64,000 bases of DNA, taken from Reinekea forsetii (GTDB lineage: Bacteria; Pseudomonadota; Gammaproteobacteria; Pseudomonadales; Natronospirillaceae). Made by a program: the position numbers and the translations under genes. The notes beneath the pieces are model-generated. The model was given only the letters and a program-made list of their open reading frames with translations, had not been told where the DNA came from and did not search any database. Shown piece by piece: positions 8,329 through 16,729 of the stretch (the stretch's first letter is position 1; each line of letters opens with the position of its first letter). The stretch covers positions 1,511,501 to 1,575,500 of the forward strand of contig NZ_CP011797.1 of NCBI RefSeq assembly GCF_002795845.1, in the 5' to 3' direction.

Positions 8329-9288
8329 TTGAGCCTCAGGACCTATCGTCGTTGGTACCGAGCGGGTCTGGTTGGCATGGACCAGCGGCCACTGGCCAGT
8401 CGGCCGGTGCCAGCCAATAAAATCAGTGAGCAGGAAACGCAGGTGATCTTAGCGGTGAGTAATGAGCCTCAATATGCCAGTTTACCGCCGTCACAGCTGG
8501 TCCCAACGCTGTTAGACGAGGGTATCTACCTCGCATCGGAAGCGAGTTTCTACCGTATTTTGAAGGCACACAATCAGCTACATCATCGCGGCCGGAGTAA
8601 AGCACCAACCAAAACAGGGAAGCCGACCAGCCATACGGCCTCAGGGCCCAATCAACTTTGGTCGTGGGATATCACCTATTTGGCCTCAAGAGTAAAGGGT
8701 CAGTTTTACTACCTTTACCTATTTGAAGATATTTACAGTCGCAAGATCGTGGGCTATGAAGTCCATGATCGAGAGTGTGGTGAGCTGGCTGCGGAATTGG
8801 TCCAGCGCTGCATGTTGCGCGAGCAAAGCTTTAACAAGCCCCTGGTGCTGCACTCGGATAACGGTGCACCGATGAAGGCCCTCACGATGAAAGCCAAGCT
8901 GGAAGAACTGGGTGTGCTGTCGTCTTACAGTCGGCCGCGCGTGAGCAATGACAACCCCTACTCAGAGGCATTGTTCAGGACCTTAAAATACCGTCCCGAA
9001 TGGCCCTCATCTGGCTTTGCCGGGTTGACCGAAGCGCGCGACTGGGTGGAGAACTTTGTGGTTTGGTATAACGAGAAACATAAGCACAGCAAGATTAACT
9101 TTGTCACGCCAGCCCAGCGTCATGCAGGTCAAGACGGGGGCATATTATTGAACCGAAAAAAGGTCATAACGGCGGCGAAAAAAGCCAAGCCGTATCGCTG
9201 GTCGGGCGATATCCGAAATTGTGAGCCTGTAGGGAGTGTTACATTGAATCCAGATGATATACAGAGTGAGAGTGATCAAGCAGCGTAA
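8329..9288 (+). CDS. IS3-family transposase OrfB (DDE integrase catalytic domain)
   Basis: It carries the rve-type catalytic core: first Asp in WSWDITYLAS, second Asp in HSDNGAPMKA, and Glu in NPYSEALFRTLK, with the spacing usual for IS3 members. An HTH_21-like segment lies N-terminally (about residues 60-85). The listed start is a TTG, but the frame is open upstream at least to 8161 with no ATG, so translation most likely comes from a -1 slip in orfA at 8191-8197 rather than from its own start. It looks intact, so the element may still be active. Confidence 0.88.
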   Translation: MSLRTYRRWYRAGLVGMDQRPLASRPVPANKISEQETQVILAVSNEPQYASLPPSQLVPTLLDEGIYLASEASFYRILKAHNQLHHRGRSKAPTKTGKPTSHTASGPNQLWSWDITYLASRVKGQFYYLYLFEDIYSRKIVGYEVHDRECGELAAELVQRCMLREQSFNKPLVLHSDNGAPMKALTMKAKLEELGVLSSYSRPRVSNDNPYSEALFRTLKYRPEWPSSGFAGLTEARDWVENFVVWYNEKHKHSKINFVTPAQRHAGQDGGILLNRKKVITAAKKAKPYRWSGDIRNCEPVGSVTLNPDDIQSESDQAA

Positions 9289-9417
9289 TGACTAAAAAGA
9301 GTGCCAACTACCTTGAAAGACACCGGCTGTATGGCAGTGTGGTTGACACAATGACTGACTGGCATAGTTAGGCGCTGTGCAAATACTTTTGTCTAATTAC
9401 AACACACAGCACTAGAC

Positions 9418-9432
9418 GTAGAAAAAACGTGC
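9418..9432 (+). repeat. left copy of a GTAGAAAAA(A/G)CGTGC direct repeat
   Basis: GTAGAAAAAACGTGC here and GTAGAAAAAGCGTGC at 12949-12963 flank the segment with the H-NS-like, acyltransferase, coiled-coil and DUF6641 genes. Both are preceded by AATTACAA at a similar distance (15 and 13 bases). The match may mark the ends of an acquired block, or be a shared regulatory motif. Confidence 0.45.
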
Positions 9433-9492
9433 TTCCCAACCTTTCCCAAAATCTATACAATGACACAAAAACTTATTCAAAGGAGATGTGTG

Positions 9493-9674
9493 ATGAAATC
9501 TTATGAAGACTTAAAGCTGAAATGGAAACTATCCAACAGCAGATGGCTGAAGCAAAGAAGAACGAACGTACGAACGCACTCAAAGAAGTAAAGCGTCTTT
9601 GCAAAGAGTTTGGCTTTACTAGTGGAATGCTTAAGGGTGCGTTGGCTGAAGGCAGAAAACCAAAAGAGAAGTAA
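9493..9674 (+). pseudogene. frameshifted small H-NS-like protein
   Basis: A good AAAGGAGA site precedes the ATG. The frame begins MKSYEDLK and then needs one extra base in the AAA run near 9513 to continue as AEMETIQQQMAEAKKN, then LKEVKRLCKEFGFTSGML and a Lys-rich tail ending at the TAA 9672-9674. The joined ~60-residue product has the coiled-coil start and short basic C-terminal part of small H-NS-family proteins found on mobile islands. The length of 182 bases fits a loss of exactly one base. A sequencing error could also explain it. Confidence 0.65.
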
Positions 9675-9716
9675 CGTTTACCTTCCAACCTAAATTCTAC
9701 TTAACGGATTGTTTAT

Positions 9717-11651
9717 ATGAAATATCGCGCTGAAATAGACGGCTTGCGAGCACTAGCTGTTGTCCCAGTGATTCTTTTTCACGCTGGATTTGAGCTGTTT
9801 AGTGGGGGCTTTGTAGGCGTTGATGTGTTCTTTGTAATTAGTGGTTACTTGATTACAACAATACTTATTGAAGATTTAGAGAACAAACGTTTCAGCCTCG
9901 TTAGCTTTTACGAAAGGCGTGCGCGAAGGATATTGCCAGCACTTTTCTTTGTAATGTTTGTCTGCATTCCGTTTGCTTGGATGTGGATGCTGCCTATTCA
10001 AATGAAAGACTTTTCGCAAAGTTTAGTAGCAGTCAGTCTATTTGCATCAAACGTACTATTTTGGCGAAAAAGTGGTTACTTCGATGCAGCTGCTGAAGAA
10101 AAACCGTTACTACATACGTGGAGCTTAGCTGTCGAAGAGCAGTACTACGTGCTATTCCCTATCTTTCTTTTTCTAGCCTGGCGATACGGCAAGAACCGAG
10201 TATTTTGGATGATTGTAGTGATGGCTTCAATCAGTTTGCTGTTAAGTGAATGGGGTTGGCGTAACAAGGCAACTGCAAACTTTTATCTAGCACCTACACG
10301 TGCTTGGGAGTTATTTGCTGGCTCCATCGCTGCATTTATTGTGCAGAAGAATGGTGTGCAAAAGAATAATTTTCTAGCACTACTTGGCTTGGCAGCAATT
10401 ATCTTTTCAATCTTTGCTTACGATGAAAGTACTCCGTTTCCTAGTGTGTACGCCTTGGTGCCAGTGCTTGGTGTGGTACTTTTAGTATTGTATGCAGATA
10501 AAGAAACCATTGCTGCTAAATTGCTTAGTACTAGAGGATTTGTTGGACTTGGCTTAATTAGCTATTCAGCTTATCTCTGGCATCAACCATTGTTTGCTTT
10601 TGCGCGAATTCGATCGCTAGAATATCCTTCTTTGCTCTTAATGTTGGCACTTAGTTTCCTCTCTATTCTTCTGGCTTACATCAGTTGGCGTTACATTGAA
10701 AAGCCGTTCCGACAAAAAACAAGAATTACCAAAAAAGGTATCTTCTTTTTTTCTACAGTTGGGTTATTGGGATTTTTGTTACTTGGCTACAACGGACACA
10801 TAAATGAAGGCTACAGAGATAGATTCAATATTTCCGACTCGGTGTATACTTCGCTTTCAAGAAGCGAACGGAGCCGAGAGTGTTTTGGAAAAGACGTAAT
10901 TAAACAGCCTAATTGGTTCTGCGATATAGGTTCAAACTCTTCACAGAAAAATATTTTTGTTTTTGGTGATAGTCACTCTCTTAGCTTTTTACCAGCTATT
11001 GACGATGCATTATCCCAAATCAACAAAGGCGGACTTTTCACTGGTACAAGTGGGTGTACTCCATTCTTAGGTATCCATTCATTACGAAACGATCAGCTTG
11101 AGAACAATTGCAATGAGTTAAACAGACGTGTGTTTGATTACATTAAAGATAATGCGGTAGATACATTAATTCTTGTTGCAAGATGGACGTACTACACAGA
11201 CGGAGGCTATGAAGGTGATAATTTTTCATATATAGGCTTCAGCGAGACTGATGAACGTACGCACGAACTTTCAAAATTAGCGTTTGAGCGTGGATTACGT
11301 GAAACACTTACTGCTTACAATGAAATTGGTGTGAATGTCATAGTAGTACCACAAATTCCACAACAAATAAGTGAACCTTTAGACATATACGCCAGTAGTG
11401 ACTTAAGTGGAAAAAGTCTTTCCGAAAGCTCCGTTGCTCGCTCACAACACCTATTGCTTCAGAGCTATGTAACAAATCTGTTTGAGGCAGAAAGTGTGAC
11501 GCTTATGGACTTTACTGAGACATTCTGTGGCGAGTTTTATTGCAATATTGGTACGGAAAATGCGTCGTTCTACTATGATGATGATCACTTATCACTTAGT
11601 GGTAGCTCCTTGCTAGTTAACCCACTTCTAGACTTTCTATCTAATGAGTGA
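9717..11651 (+). CDS. acyltransferase-3 / SGNH membrane acyltransferase (OafA-like)
   Basis: A 644-residue protein with an N-terminal Acyl_transf_3 domain of about ten membrane helices (to about residue 365), opening with YRAEIDGLRALAVVPVILFH, whose conserved Arg and His are family hallmarks. A C-terminal SGNH hydrolase-like domain follows, with GDSH near residue 418 and DDDHLS near the end. Such proteins O-acetylate O-antigen, peptidoglycan or other surface glycans from the cytoplasmic acetyl-CoA pool. It lies in an AT-rich island and overlaps the next gene by 8 bases. The target glycan is unknown; it could modify the polysaccharide made by the loci at 43-64 kb. Confidence 0.92.
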   Translation: MKYRAEIDGLRALAVVPVILFHAGFELFSGGFVGVDVFFVISGYLITTILIEDLENKRFSLVSFYERRARRILPALFFVMFVCIPFAWMWMLPIQMKDFSQSLVAVSLFASNVLFWRKSGYFDAAAEEKPLLHTWSLAVEEQYYVLFPIFLFLAWRYGKNRVFWMIVVMASISLLLSEWGWRNKATANFYLAPTRAWELFAGSIAAFIVQKNGVQKNNFLALLGLAAIIFSIFAYDESTPFPSVYALVPVLGVVLLVLYADKETIAAKLLSTRGFVGLGLISYSAYLWHQPLFAFARIRSLEYPSLLLMLALSFLSILLAYISWRYIEKPFRQKTRITKKGIFFFSTVGLLGFLLLGYNGHINEGYRDRFNISDSVYTSLSRSERSRECFGKDVIKQPNWFCDIGSNSSQKNIFVFGDSHSLSFLPAIDDALSQINKGGLFTGTSGCTPFLGIHSLRNDQLENNCNELNRRVFDYIKDNAVDTLILVARWTYYTDGGYEGDNFSYIGFSETDERTHELSKLAFERGLRETLTAYNEIGVNVIVVPQIPQQISEPLDIYASSDLSGKSLSESSVARSQHLLLQSYVTNLFEAESVTLMDFTETFCGEFYCNIGTENASFYYDDDHLSLSGSSLLVNPLLDFLSNE

Positions 11652-12345
11652 GCGGTTTGACAGTAAGAAAAAAGTAAGTGGTAACTTTCGCAAGTTACTG
11701 CAAGAACGGATTGGTAAATCTAATCCACGTCGCAAACTTACAGCTGAAGAGCAAAGGCGACTATCTAAACTTGAAGTTATAGCAGCAAAGTTAAAGCGTG
11801 GAGAAAACGTGCAAAACCGTCAGCTTCAAACTTGGTTAAGTGACGATGAGTACGAACAAGTTGATGTAGAATGGCAAGAACAGCTTGAAATACGAGAAGA
11901 ACTTAAAGATAAACCAAGCGAATTGAAACGATACGAGGATAAGCTGAAAGAAGCGATTATGATGCGTAATCGTTCTGATACTTACCATCGAAAGGGTAAG
12001 AAGGCTGCAGCATATAAGTTGGACAACAAGTGCGAAAGCTTATGTGAAGATTCACTAGAGATACTGCAAGAAATTGTCGCAGCTGATGCTAGCTTACAGA
12101 TTTGGTTTGATAGGAATTTAGACTTTGGACACAGTAGTTTAATTGATGCAAGCCTTGGCAACTTACCTCGCTTGGTTACATCACGCAGTATAGAAAAGCT
12201 GCGTAATGATAGTCGTTTAGTGAAGAAGATAGACGTAAAAATAAGTGTTGTTGAACGTGCAATCGATAATATTGGGAGAGACACAGTAGTACCGTCCAAA
12301 GGTGATAGTTTTATGCTAGAAAAGTTTTTGAACGCTGACGACTAA
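11644..12345 (+). CDS. hypothetical charged helical protein
   Basis: A 233-residue protein rich in Lys, Glu and Arg, predicted to be mostly helical, with possible coiled coils around residues 30-60 and 75-120. No signal peptide or membrane helix. It begins inside the acyltransferase gene (8-base overlap), so it is almost certainly co-translated with it, yet nothing in it suggests a glycan enzyme. I do not recognise a family. Confidence 0.65.
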   Translation: MSERFDSKKKVSGNFRKLLQERIGKSNPRRKLTAEEQRRLSKLEVIAAKLKRGENVQNRQLQTWLSDDEYEQVDVEWQEQLEIREELKDKPSELKRYEDKLKEAIMMRNRSDTYHRKGKKAAAYKLDNKCESLCEDSLEILQEIVAADASLQIWFDRNLDFGHSSLIDASLGNLPRLVTSRSIEKLRNDSRLVKKIDVKISVVERAIDNIGRDTVVPSKGDSFMLEKFLNADD

Positions 12346-12407
12346 TCTTCGGATGACAGCCACCTAACTCTGAAAGCACAATGCTTTTAGCTAACTAGGA
12401 GGCTGTT

Positions 12408-12839
12408 ATGACTGTACTTGATAAACTGAATTTCGTTGCATTTAACCCACTTCAAAACAACAACCCTATTGCAGTTCGTCGTCGTAAGTTGATGGCAAAG
12501 ATAGATGAACAAATCCAACTTGCAACAAACAAAGACTACACGCCCACGCAACACAAATGGGTTACTGATGACGAAGGTAAACAAACCAAAGTTGAAGTTG
12601 CCAAGCGTGTTAAGCGTTGGTGGACAGCTAGCGTTGATGGTAAAATAAACCTTGTAGTGCGCTACGGAAGCAAGCCACTAGAGTTTTCTAAAGGTAAGAA
12701 TGCCATCGAACTAGCCAGCGAAGCTGATGTAGCTGATACACTTCGTAAGGTGCGAGAAGCTGCTGAACTTGGTGAGTTAGACGCACTGATTGAGCAACAA
12801 GCGCAGTTTGGCAGACGTTTGACACTGAAGAACAAGTGA
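12408..12839 (+). CDS. DUF6641-family protein
   Basis: A 143-residue protein with the pattern of DUF6641: an N-terminal IAVRRRKLMAKIDEQI segment, then YTPTQHKW, then VAKRVKRWW and a short beta-rich part GKINLVVRYGSKPLEFSKGK, ending in a helical region. The family is small, common on mobile islands and of unknown function. AGGAGG at 12397-12402 gives a strong ribosome site. A decayed second copy lies at 14698-14784, on the other side of the channel gene. Confidence 0.75.
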   Translation: MTVLDKLNFVAFNPLQNNNPIAVRRRKLMAKIDEQIQLATNKDYTPTQHKWVTDDEGKQTKVEVAKRVKRWWTASVDGKINLVVRYGSKPLEFSKGKNAIELASEADVADTLRKVREAAELGELDALIEQQAQFGRRLTLKNK

Positions 12840-12860
12840 ACAGAAAGAACAAACGAACAG

Positions 12861-12888
12861 AAGAACGTGTATAATTCAGCACGTTCTT
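12861..12888 (+). terminator. hairpin after the DUF6641 gene
   Basis: AAGAACGTG and CACGTTCTT form a perfect 9-bp stem with a 10-base loop, 22 bases after the stop codon. No clear T-run follows, so it is a candidate terminator only. Confidence 0.45.
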
Positions 12889-12948
12889 CGTCGTACAATG
12901 TGCAAGTGCGGATTGCGTAAACTATTGAATTACAATAGGTACGCAAGT

Positions 12949-12963
12949 GTAGAAAAAGCGTGC
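12949..12963 (+). repeat. right copy of a GTAGAAAAA(A/G)CGTGC direct repeat
   Basis: GTAGAAAAAGCGTGC matches 14 of 15 bases of the copy at 9418-9432, and AATTACAA precedes both. It may bound the AT-rich block between them. Confidence 0.45.
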
Positions 12964-13073
12964 AGAGTGATTGGTGACTTACACACTTGTTACACGCAAG
13001 CTATTGTGCGGCTATAAGTTATTGATATTAAACAATATAAAAACCACGTTGCTACTGAGTGGGAGTAGTCATC

Positions 13074-13117
13074 AAGGTGTAAGTTATTAATTTTAAGCGA
13101 TTTTTAACTTACACCTT
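13074..13117. terminator. 13-bp inverted repeat between convergent genes
   Basis: AAGGTGTAAGTTA (13074-13086) and TAACTTACACCTT (13105-13117) pair perfectly around an 18-base AT-rich loop. It sits between the ends of the DUF6641 gene (+) and the channel gene (-), where a bidirectional terminator would be expected. The long loop is unusual, so a protein-binding palindrome is possible. Confidence 0.45.
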
Positions 13118-13202
13118 CGTTTCACAAAAAAACCGTGCTCAAGGTAACACAGCAATATTTGACCAAGCTTAAATCTACCAGCGAGGCAAATATTGCCAAT
13201 GC

Positions 13203-14264
13203 CTAATTAAGCAGTGCAAAACCCGAGACCCATACCATAAACACAAATGCTAACGCCATGAAGACCGCGTTGCTCTTATGCTCAAGTTTGGTGCCCAGTT
13301 CGACGCGACCTGTTTGAAACACGTGGATGACGTAGATGCCCCAGACCAATGCAAAGACGACCATGATACCTACTGCTACAAACAGAGCGTCAATCATCGT
13401 CAAATAATGGGTCGCCGGAATATCGTCTCCTAGCGAGAAATTTAGAGCAAATAAGGTTAATAATAGAGTCAATTGACCGCCTATTCGCCAGTTAGCATTG
13501 TCTCCGCCATCCTCTGTTTCGTAAATCACGCTAAATCGATTAATGAACATAGAAAGCAGCAAAATAGATAGCAAAGGGATTAATATCTTTTGCGCCACAT
13601 CCACGAAATCATGGGCAACCTTGATATGAAATACCGCAACCGAGAAATGGGACTTTCCACCGTGGCTCAAGCTCTTAACACTATCAACCTCCGAGCGGTT
13701 ACCTTCGAGATACCAATTACCCTTCACAACCTCATGGGCAATCTCTTCATGCCCAAATTTAAAATGCCGCGGCTCAAAAGCCAACCCTGGGAGGGGGTGA
13801 TTGGCCGACTGCAGCTCAAGATGCAAGTCTAAATCGCCAAAAGGATAAGAGGGAATTGCTGTCTCAAAAGTCAACTTCACAGCGAACTTCTCGAATAACT
13901 CTGCCCGACCATCGGGAAACAAGGTAAGTGATCTGGCCATGACCTCGCGTGGGCCCTCTGCATTTGCTACAAATATAGCCGGGTCAAAATTTTCTGCAAG
14001 ATAGCTGTCAATGGCGTCACCCATCAGGGTGCGGGACTCAGGGGCACCCACTAGCCCGACATTGTTGCCGGTCCATGACAGCAGCATCTCCGCAACTGCC
14101 CGAAACTGACCGCGGCTAATTGATATATCTGATACCTCATCCATGATGAGGTCTACCGTTACTGGAAAAGCATCGGTTTGTTCTGCCTCATTGGCGAAGA
14201 CTGGGCCGTTGATGAGCATCACTGTAATAAATCCAAAAAGGACACTTATTAATTTTTGATTCAT
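13203..14264 (-). CDS. pentameric ligand-gated ion channel (Cys-loop family) homologue
   Basis: A 353-residue protein. A signal peptide (about 1-24) leads to a beta-rich extracellular domain (about 30-220) with YPFGDLDLHL (residues 140-149) at the place of the family's YPFDxQ loop, then four membrane helices (about 226-243, 262-278, 290-315, 332-351). The M2-M3 link DIPATHYLTMID (281-292) closely follows the family pattern. Bacterial members such as GLIC and ELIC lack the disulfide of the Cys loop, as does this one. The ligand and ion are unknown. It lies alone on the minus strand between two DUF6641 sequences, so it was probably acquired with the island. Confidence 0.78.
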   Translation of the reverse strand: MNQKLISVLFGFITVMLINGPVFANEAEQTDAFPVTVDLIMDEVSDISISRGQFRAVAEMLLSWTGNNVGLVGAPESRTLMGDAIDSYLAENFDPAIFVANAEGPREVMARSLTLFPDGRAELFEKFAVKLTFETAIPSYPFGDLDLHLELQSANHPLPGLAFEPRHFKFGHEEIAHEVVKGNWYLEGNRSEVDSVKSLSHGGKSHFSVAVFHIKVAHDFVDVAQKILIPLLSILLLSMFINRFSVIYETEDGGDNANWRIGGQLTLLLTLFALNFSLGDDIPATHYLTMIDALFVAVGIMVVFALVWGIYVIHVFQTGRVELGTKLEHKSNAVFMALAFVFMVWVSGFALLN

Positions 14265-14904
14265 ATTTTAACTCATTTTGAGGTTTTAGCTTTCTGGCGG
14301 CAGAAGCCAGAAGAGCAAATAGGGTAGATGCGTCACACAAGACCGTCTGCTTATAAAATGGGACATTCGACGGTTTGAGTTTTCAGGCCGATACTATTAT
14401 CACAAAAAATATTATTTTACCTGGTCATTATGCCGCGTGTTGTTGATCTTGCAAGCGATGTTGACGAATTATCGGTTTTTCGATTTTTTCCCGGTGCCTT
14501 AGTAATAACGTCATCCCGGCCACCTCAGACAACGGTGGGCATGATGTTATTGATACACTGGTGGTAACGGTGCTTGTGGTAATCGACCCTAATCGCGATG
14601 TGACGTTCTAGCTGGCCGGGGAGGCGCTAATGCGCCCATGGCATCGGGTTTTCCAGCGTTTGCAGCCCAGTAAAAAGGGTTTACAACTCTAGCAGGTAAG
14701 CCAACGAAAGTTGCAGTTGCTCAGCGTGCTAAACATTGGTGGCCAACATGCGTCGATGGTAAAGTCTGTCTTTGGGTGACGCACACAACCATTGCCCAGC
14801 TATTCTTCAGTTGACATCAGTGAAGGTGACATAAGTGATTGATATGAAACAAGAAAACAACAATAGGGCGCCTGAATGAGATTAGTCCGCCGGTATAGGC
14901 TGCG
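14265..14904. other. intergenic region with gene remnants
   Basis: It holds the promoter side of the channel gene (minus strand), a short hairpin TTCTGGC/GCCAGAA (14292-14312), a remnant of a DUF6641 gene (14698-14784) and other broken coding-like sequence around 14430-14690 that I cannot assign. The next intact gene is tadA. The region marks the right edge of the accessory island. Confidence 0.6.
14698..14784 (+). pseudogene. remnant of a second DUF6641 gene
   Basis: Read in frame, this piece gives KPTKVAVAQRAKHWW, then PTCVDGKVCLWVTH. That lines up with the stretch KQTKVEVAKRVKRWW...VDGKINLVVRY of the intact DUF6641 protein at 12408-12839. No start codon, ribosome site or remaining domain is found on either side, so only about 29 codons of an ancient copy survive. 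Confidence 0.7.
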
Positions 14905-15405
14905 ATGACCGCCGCGCGCTCGGAGCACGAGGCCTTTATGGCCCGAGCCCTCGAATTGGCGGCGAGTGCCTACGCCCTCGGTGAAATTCCTATCGGCGCC
15001 GTTGTGGTCCAGGCTGGGGAAATCGTCGGGGAAGGCTATAACCGGTCCATTACCGACCTCGATCCGAGCGCGCATGCCGAGATGGTCGCCATTCGCCAGG
15101 CCGCACAGCGGCTGGGCAATTATCGCTTGGTCGACTGCACCCTCTATGTCACGGTCGAGCCGTGCACCATGTGTACCGGTCTGCTGGTCCACGCTCGGAT
15201 TCAAAGGTTGGTCTTTGGTGCCGCCGAGCCCAAGGCCGGTGCGGTGCAATCGGCTATGAAAATTGGCGAGTTGAGCCATCTAAACCATAACTTCGCGGTC
15301 GAAGGCGGTATACTCGGCGGCCAATGCGCTGAATTGATGAGCCGATTCTTTAAAGAGCGACGCTTGCAGCATAGTTTGCTCAAAAAAAAGCGCTCTCAAA
15401 CCTAA
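14905..15405 (+). CDS. tadA: tRNA-specific adenosine deaminase TadA
   Basis: A 166-residue zinc deaminase with HAE at residues 57-59 and PCTMC (Cys87, Cys90), the metal ligands and catalytic Glu of the family. The length and the LGEIPIGAVVV segment are typical of bacterial TadA, which converts adenosine-34 to inosine in tRNA-Arg(ACG) and is essential in most bacteria. The MFS gene follows 28 bases later, so the two may be co-transcribed. The ATG is the first in frame; no strong ribosome site stands before it. Confidence 0.95.
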   Translation: MTAARSEHEAFMARALELAASAYALGEIPIGAVVVQAGEIVGEGYNRSITDLDPSAHAEMVAIRQAAQRLGNYRLVDCTLYVTVEPCTMCTGLLVHARIQRLVFGAAEPKAGAVQSAMKIGELSHLNHNFAVEGGILGGQCAELMSRFFKERRLQHSLLKKKRSQT

Positions 15406-15433
15406 CGACTGATCCCAATCACAGGAACACATT

Positions 15434-16630
15434 TTGCCCCTAGCAAACTCAAGCTTTACCGAGAAAGCCTGGCGACTCTCGCCTATGTACTTGCTCTACT
15501 TCACGCTGTTTGGCGTTTTTGTGCCCTATATAGCGCGCTTTTTAACGGTCAATGGCCTCACCGAACAGGAAGCCAGTACCATTATTGCGGTGGTTAATGG
15601 AGTGAATGTTTTCGCACCCTTTCTGTTCAGCGTTCTCGCCGATCGAAGTGGCCGGCGGCTGTTCTATATCCGTCTGGGGTATGTCGGGATGGGCGTGTTC
15701 TACCTCTTGGCCTTGGCCGGTTCGGGCTTTTGGTATTACCTCACTGTCTTTGGCCTGTTCGGTGTATTTCTCTCGGCGGTTCTGCCGCAAATGGAAGCCA
15801 TTACGCTGGCCATTCTCGGGCAGGAGCGCAGCCGCTATGGTCAAATCCGCTTCTGGGGTTCACTCGGTTTTGTGGTCGTGGTCTGGACTCTGGGGTTTTT
15901 ATTGGAAACCTATTCGGTCGCGATTCTGCCGATGGCCGGCGGTGTCTTGTCGTTGCTGATGTTTTTGTCGACCTTCCTAATTCCCGAACAGAAGAAGACC
16001 GCGGTACCGACGCGACCCAAGATCGAGACGGCCCATTCAAGCCTGCCGATCGACCGGCCGCAGATCGCGATTTTGCTCGCCGTTATTCTCTTTTGGCAGA
16101 TCGGTATGGCGCCCTACAATACCTTTTTCGATCTGTATTTGCGTTTGCAGGGCTTTTCGACCACCAGCATTGGGTTTTTGATCAGTTTTGGTGCCGTGTG
16201 TGAGATCGCCATCTTTATCTATATCAGTCGCTTGTTTACTCATTTTAGTGAGCGCCATCTGATGAGTTTCGCCTTGCTACTGACGGTGTTTCGTTGGTTG
16301 ATTTTATCCCGTTTTGCCGACAGTTTCGGGATTGTGCTCTTATCGCAAACGCTGCACGCCGTGACCTTCGGCATGGTTCATTCGGTCGCGGTGCACCGTA
16401 TCGGTCATCTGTTTCCGGCGCATAAGGCCAGCCTGGGGCAGGGTATGTATGTAGCGTTCGGGTCCGGTGCCGGCCTCTTTATCGGCAATTTGCTGGCCGG
16501 CTGGTTATGGCAGGGTACCGGCCTGGTCTACCAACAGGCGGCGATGTGGTGTCTGCTGGCCCTATTATTGACCTGGTTCGGCTTTAAGGATCCAGAAAAA
16601 ATCTCGCCGCCTGCAGTGCCGCAGTCCTAA
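15434..16630 (+). CDS. MFS transporter, HcaT/LacY-like
   Basis: A 398-residue membrane protein with 12 predicted helices in two halves joined by a cytoplasmic loop near residue 200. The start YLLYFTLFGVFVPYIARFL and the DRSGRR motif after helix 2 match the MFS_1-like group that includes the 3-phenylpropionate permease HcaT and related uncharacterised proteins. The start is a TTG with AGGAAC about 7 bases before it; the next ATG in frame lies 17 codons on, just before the first helix. The substrate is unknown. Confidence 0.8.
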   Translation: MPLANSSFTEKAWRLSPMYLLYFTLFGVFVPYIARFLTVNGLTEQEASTIIAVVNGVNVFAPFLFSVLADRSGRRLFYIRLGYVGMGVFYLLALAGSGFWYYLTVFGLFGVFLSAVLPQMEAITLAILGQERSRYGQIRFWGSLGFVVVVWTLGFLLETYSVAILPMAGGVLSLLMFLSTFLIPEQKKTAVPTRPKIETAHSSLPIDRPQIAILLAVILFWQIGMAPYNTFFDLYLRLQGFSTTSIGFLISFGAVCEIAIFIYISRLFTHFSERHLMSFALLLTVFRWLILSRFADSFGIVLLSQTLHAVTFGMVHSVAVHRIGHLFPAHKASLGQGMYVAFGSGAGLFIGNLLAGWLWQGTGLVYQQAAMWCLLALLLTWFGFKDPEKISPPAVPQS

Positions 16631-16729
16631 AACCGAGGCGAGAGGGTTTCGGCATTGCCGACGGCCAAGGGTGATCCGGTTGTAGATTGCGCTTAGCGCG
16701 GTGTCGATGCTTCGACCCGGTGGCCTGGC

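Larger units (their letters stand above)
7666..9350 (+). mobile_element. IS3-family insertion sequence
   Basis: It contains the two IS3-type frames orfA and orfB. The ends carry TGTGTCA (7666-7672) and its inverted copy TGACACA (9344-9350), with a weaker partial match inward. No matching direct repeat flanks the ends (CCC on the left, ATG on the right), so the insertion is old, rearranged, or the ends are misplaced by a few bases. Length about 1.69 kb. Confidence 0.65.
12840..13202. other. intergenic region with two strong inverted repeats
   Basis: About 360 bases with no gene. It holds two perfect hairpins (12861-12888 and 13074-13117) and the right copy of a 15-bp direct repeat (12949-12963) that also occurs at 9418-9432. 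The DUF6641 gene ends on one side and the channel gene on the opposite strand ends on the other, so terminators are expected here. Confidence 0.6.

Noticed and set aside
7660-9355. Target-site duplication of the IS3 element
   Set aside because: Bases next to the terminal TGTGTCA/TGACACA are CCC and ATG, so no duplication is visible.
9367-9373. GTTAGGC, resembling half of an integron attC site
   Set aside because: No matching inverse half (GCCTAAC) at the expected distance and no integrase gene.
14800-15279. 159-codon minus-strand frame over tadA
   Set aside because: It is the antisense shadow of a clear TadA gene and has no domain of its own.
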